A stretch of 7,074 bases of DNA from Paludibacteraceae bacterium (GTDB lineage Bacteria; Bacteroidota; Bacteroidia; Bacteroidales; Paludibacteraceae): the NCBI GenBank assembly GCA_904502115.1, contig CAJGDW010000082.1:1-7074 (forward strand), written 5' to 3'. A model generated the notes under the pieces. The model was not told where the DNA came from. It searched no databases and was given only the letters and a program-made list of their open reading frames with translations. Below are positions 5,206-7,074 of the stretch, one piece after another; position 1 is the first letter of the stretch, and every line of letters starts with the position of its first letter. Both the position numbers and the translations under genes were made by a program.

Positions 5206-6108
5206 TTATTTTCTCAGTTTAATCAGCCAGTATTTTATGGTATTTTTTAGGTTTTGCACCAGCATTTCTTTGATTTGTTGGGCCTTGTTATCGGTCCAAC
5301 GTTGTGGGTGGGTGGTAATCATGATGCGAGGAGGCAAACTACCGTCTTTGCATGCGCGAATAATATCATCGGTATGTTTATATACCCAATTATTCGCAGT
5401 CCAAATATCTTGGTAAGTAGGAATTTTATCGCGCACGCTTACCTTGTAGCCATCCCAGCGTCTACCCGTATCGGTTAAGTAGAACAAATCCGAAAAATCG
5501 ACATCAAAATACGGCTCGCCAATTAAACCAAAATCGTTTTTATACGATGCAAATTGCCAAATATCTTTGCTGTCGTATTTACTGGTGGGCGCACCATGCA
5601 TGCAGATGGTTTTTACCGGATAATACGTTCTAAAATACGCCAGTTTCTCGGCAAAATGCGCCACCGCTTTTTCGGGCTCGCCACCACAAAGCGACATATC
5701 CTCGTAATGGTAACCAATTTCGTGGCCCAAGTCTACAATGGCCTTGATACATTCGGGCTTATCGCTTTCGGGCACTACCCTAAAATAGTAACTGGCCTTA
5801 ATGCCCAAATTGGCCTCAATTTTGGCGGTTGCTACAGAGTTTTCGGCCTTTAGGTCTACGTCGTGACGGAGAATAATAAATCTTGTTGGTGATTCGGTGA
5901 TTTGGTGATGCGGTGAGTCGATACTCGCTTCGCGAGTGTCACTTGTCTCTTGTTGCTTGTCGATCGTCGATTCAGCGGTTACACAATTTAACGCTTCATC
6001 CTGAGGGCGTAGCCCGAGCATACAGTATTGCTCGAACGTCAAAAACTGATAACCTTGCGCTTGCAGGGTTTCCAATAATTGTTGGTATATGCGTAAACTA
6101 AAATCCAT
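5206..6108 (-). CDS. NodB-like polysaccharide deacetylase carrying an in-frame repeat-derived insertion
   Basis: A 300-residue protein of the RHDVD type of carbohydrate deacetylases found in LPS/capsule clusters, predicted to remove N- or O-acetyl groups using a metal. Motif 1 is FIILRHDVD (77-85), motif 2 is GHEIGYHYEDM (128-138, His129 and His134), and CMHGAPTSKYD follows. Other conserved segments are IEANLGIKASYYFRVV and YFDVDFSDLFYLTDTGRRWDGYKVSVRDKIP. There is no signal peptide, so it probably acts on a cytoplasmic sugar or lipid intermediate. I start at ATG 6108 (MDFSLRIYQQLLE) and not at 6135, because the protein-like sequence begins there and a TAnnTTTG box lies between them. Residues about 34-75 are not typical of the family: they are rich in D/E/S/T/Q/H, lie between the YQFLTFEQYC helix and the first motif, and are encoded by repeat DNA (5889-5920, 5923-5937, 5995-6019). 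The frame is kept throughout and both metal motifs remain, so activity is plausible. First gene of a two-gene operon with the acyltransferase. Confidence 0.82.
   Translation of the reverse strand: MDFSLRIYQQLLETLQAQGYQFLTFEQYCMLGLRPQDEALNCVTAESTIDKQQETSDTREASIDSPHHQITESPTRFIILRHDVDLKAENSVATAKIEANLGIKASYYFRVVPESDKPECIKAIVDLGHEIGYHYEDMSLCGGEPEKAVAHFAEKLAYFRTYYPVKTICMHGAPTSKYDSKDIWQFASYKNDFGLIGEPYFDVDFSDLFYLTDTGRRWDGYKVSVRDKIPTYQDIWTANNWVYKHTDDIIRACKDGSLPPRIMITTHPQRWTDNKAQQIKEMLVQNLKNTIKYWLIKLRK
5889..5920 (+). repeat. Four octamer units inside the deacetylase gene
   Basis: GTGATTCG (5889-5896), GTGATTTG (5897-5904), GTGATGCG (5905-5912) and GTGAGTCG (5913-5920) follow each other with an exact 8-bp period. 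They differ from the intergenic GTGAATCG unit by one or two bases each. They encode the SPHHQITES part of the protein, just before the first metal motif. An inverted unit, CGATTCAG, lies at 5968-5975. Confidence 0.85.
5923..5937. repeat. Small GC-rich hairpin within the deacetylase insertion
   Basis: ACTCGC (5923-5928), loop TTC, GCGAGT (5932-5937) form a perfect 6-bp stem. It lies between the octamer units and the inverted unit, and is translated as TREA. Confidence 0.75.
5995..6019. repeat. REP-like palindromic fragment within the deacetylase gene
   Basis: The minus strand contains GGGCTACGCCC, flanked by CTC and TCAGGATGA. This resembles the dispersed palindromes ending in TCAGGATGA that I know from many bacterial genomes. 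The stem GGGC/GCCC lies at 6005-6008 and 6012-6015. It encodes LGLRPQDEA (about residues 31-39). Identity as a genomic repeat is from recognition only; no second copy is in this window. Confidence 0.5.
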
Positions 6109-6112
6109 GACA

Positions 6113-6120
6113 CAAATGTA
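6113..6120 (-). promoter_or_regulatory. Possible -7 box giving a near-leaderless deacetylase transcript
   Basis: The minus strand reads TACATTTG, an exact TAnnTTTG match, only 4 bases before the ATG at 6108. If used, transcription would start at about the start codon. No -33 TTG is found at the usual spacing, so this could be chance; the alternative is the box at 6225-6232. Confidence 0.3.
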
Positions 6121-6224
6121 GTAAAAATTAGCCAATTATGTCATTTCTATTTCATTTATGCTCATTTTTTGTAAAAATTGCACAAAAACATACTAAATGT
6201 GCAGATTTATCACCGTTATTTGCA

Positions 6225-6232
6225 CAAACCTA
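6225..6232 (-). promoter_or_regulatory. Candidate -7 box for the deacetylase operon
   Basis: The minus strand reads TAGGTTTG, matching TAnnTTTG, inside the second palindrome and back to back with the plus-strand box. Initiation near 6218 would give a leader of about 110 bases that includes the first palindrome. I did not find a clear -33 element. Confidence 0.4.
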
Positions 6233-6233
6233 C

Positions 6234-6241
6234 TACTTTTG
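6234..6241 (+). promoter_or_regulatory. -7 box of the SDR gene promoter
   Basis: TACTTTTG matches TAnnTTTG exactly and lies 24 bases before the ATG at 6266, giving a short leader of about 18 bases. It overlaps the right half of the second palindrome, so a bound regulator would block it. A TTTG lies at 6219-6222, but the spacing of 11 bp is too short for a normal -33 element. Confidence 0.55.
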
Positions 6242-6265
6242 TGCAAAATTTTTAAAACCAATTGT

Positions 6266-7074
6266 ATGACAAAGTTCAAAAACAGCCATGTTCTTATTAC
6301 GGGCGGAGGCTCGGGCATTGGCCGCATCATGGGACGTATCGCCCTAGAAAAAGGTGCAAAAAGTTTAACCATTTGGGATATTAACGAGAAAAACTTGGCC
6401 GATACCCAACAAGCATTGGCTCCTATTGGAACCGTTTACACCCACAAAGTAGACGTTTCTAACCCTGAACAAATTAAAGCTGCAGCACAAGCTACCCTTA
6501 AAGCTTGTTCGCAAATTGATATTTTGATTAACTGCGCTGGCATTGTTGCCAACAACAAAACCTTCGATCAACAATCGGAACAAGACATTTTGCGCACCAT
6601 GAACATCAACGCCACAGCGCCCATGTTGGTAAGTTTGGCCTTTTTGCCCGATATGATCAAACGCAACTTTGGTCATATTTGCAACATCGGTTCGGCTGCC
6701 GGTATGATTTCCAACCCCCGCATGTCGGTGTATGCCGCTAGTAAATGGGCAACCATTGGTTGGTCGGACTCGCTACGCATCGAACTAAAACAAGCCAAAA
6801 GCAACGTGCACGTTAGTACCATTGCCCCCTACTTTATCAACACAGGCATGTTCGATGGCGTAAAATCGCGTTTCTTCCCCATTCTAAAAGCAGAACCCAC
6901 CGCTAAAAAAATCATCAAAGCCATCGAGAAAAACAGAAACTTTAAAGGCCTTCCTTTTGGATTCCACTTTATCCGTTTCTGGCAAGCTATTTTGCCTACC
7001 TTCTTATTCGATTTCATTTTTGGCGAAGTAGTTGGCATTTTCCACGGCATGGAACAATTTACGGGAAGGAAGTA
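6266..7074 (+). CDS. Short-chain dehydrogenase/reductase (SDR), retinol-dehydrogenase-like; stop codon cut by window end
   Basis: An NAD(P)-dependent oxidoreductase of the classical SDR family. 269 codons are open from ATG 6266 to 7072, and the last two bases, TA, could begin a stop codon, so the protein is probably complete or almost so. The Rossmann motif TGGGSGIG is at residues 12-19; Asp38 at the end of strand 2 (TIWDIN) suggests NAD(H) preference. Further motifs are DV at 63-64, NCAG (89-92, a variant of NNAG), the catalytic Asn113, Ser143 (IGSAAG) and YxxxK as Y156-K160, followed by PYFINTGMF (188-196), which resembles lipid/retinoid-type SDRs. A hydrophobic C-terminal stretch (about 230-258) may associate with membrane. 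It is divergent from the deacetylase operon and shares a palindromic control region with it. The substrate cannot be told from sequence; a hydrophobic alcohol or ketone is a guess from family resemblance. Confidence 0.9.
   Translation, partial: MTKFKNSHVLITGGGSGIGRIMGRIALEKGAKSLTIWDINEKNLADTQQALAPIGTVYTHKVDVSNPEQIKAAAQATLKACSQIDILINCAGIVANNKTFDQQSEQDILRTMNINATAPMLVSLAFLPDMIKRNFGHICNIGSAAGMISNPRMSVYAASKWATIGWSDSLRIELKQAKSNVHVSTIAPYFINTGMFDGVKSRFFPILKAEPTAKKIIKAIEKNRNFKGLPFGFHFIRFWQAILPTFLFDFIFGEVVGIFHGMEQFTGRK

Larger units (their letters stand above)
6179..6245. promoter_or_regulatory. Tandem palindromic operator candidate between divergent genes
   Basis: Two 25-bp palindromic sites both begin TGCACAAA and end TGTGCA: 6179-6203 and 6221-6245. 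Their centres are 42 bp apart, four helical turns. The second has perfect 10-bp arms, TTTGCACAAA (6219-6228) and TTTGTGCAAA (6238-6247), and spans -7 boxes on both strands. This is the arrangement expected of a dimeric regulator binding cooperatively on one DNA face. The regulator is not identifiable from the window. Confidence 0.6.

Noticed and set aside
6109..6135. Upstream ATG (6135) as start of the deacetylase
   Set aside because: The nine extra residues are not family-like, and the TACATTTG box would lie inside the coding sequence; MDFSLRIYQ at 6108 fits better, though the longer form is not excluded.
6365..7050. Minus-strand open frames of 103 and 73 codons
   Set aside because: They lie antisense to the SDR gene, which has every family motif; these frames show no recognisable protein features.

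Overview
The window looks like part of a Bacteroidota (Bacteroidetes) chromosome carrying surface-polysaccharide genes. The reasons are the TAnnTTTG-type -7 promoter boxes (4096-4103, 6234-6241, 6225-6232), start codons without a Shine-Dalgarno sequence, and the protein families: a Wzi-like outer-membrane barrel, a long Bacteroidetes-type sugar transferase, a RHDVD-type deacetylase and a 23S-IVS-type four-helix-bundle protein. I cannot name the genus from the sequence alone.

Layout. Five genes lie on the minus strand and one diverges on the plus strand. Read right to left on the minus strand, 6108-5206 (NodB-like deacetylase) and 5202-4177 (FemAB/GNAT-like acyltransferase) are 3 bp apart and form one operon. 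A promoter with a good -7 box then precedes 4075-2558 (sugar transferase that starts a lipid-linked glycan). A 261-bp gap holding two repeat structures leads to 2296-536 (Wzi-like barrel). Last comes 428-54, a small four-helix-bundle gene enclosed by repeats. On the plus strand, 6266-7074 is an SDR oxidoreductase whose stop codon is cut by the window edge. The 157-bp gap between the divergent genes (6109-6265) holds two matched palindromes exactly 42 bp apart, one of which carries a -7 box on each strand.

Working together. The likely theme is assembly of an exported or capsular glycan. The sugar transferase would load the first sugar phosphate on the lipid carrier, the deacetylase and acyltransferase would modify the glycan or a nucleotide-sugar/lipid intermediate, and the Wzi-like protein would hold or export the polymer at the outer membrane. 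The SDR belongs to a separate unit that may share regulation.

The unusual layer is a family of 8-bp repeat units (ACTAATCG, GTGAATCG and variants). They occur as arrays in opposite orientation on either side of the four-helix-bundle gene, as an array without a gene just upstream of the Wzi-like gene, and as four in-phase units inside the deacetylase reading frame, where they appear to form a roughly 42-residue insertion together with two hairpin-forming repeats. A separate 117-bp symmetrical, MITE-like element flanked by TA sits exactly at the sugar-transferase stop codon. Together these suggest a mobile or amplifying repeat system linked to the four-helix-bundle protein.
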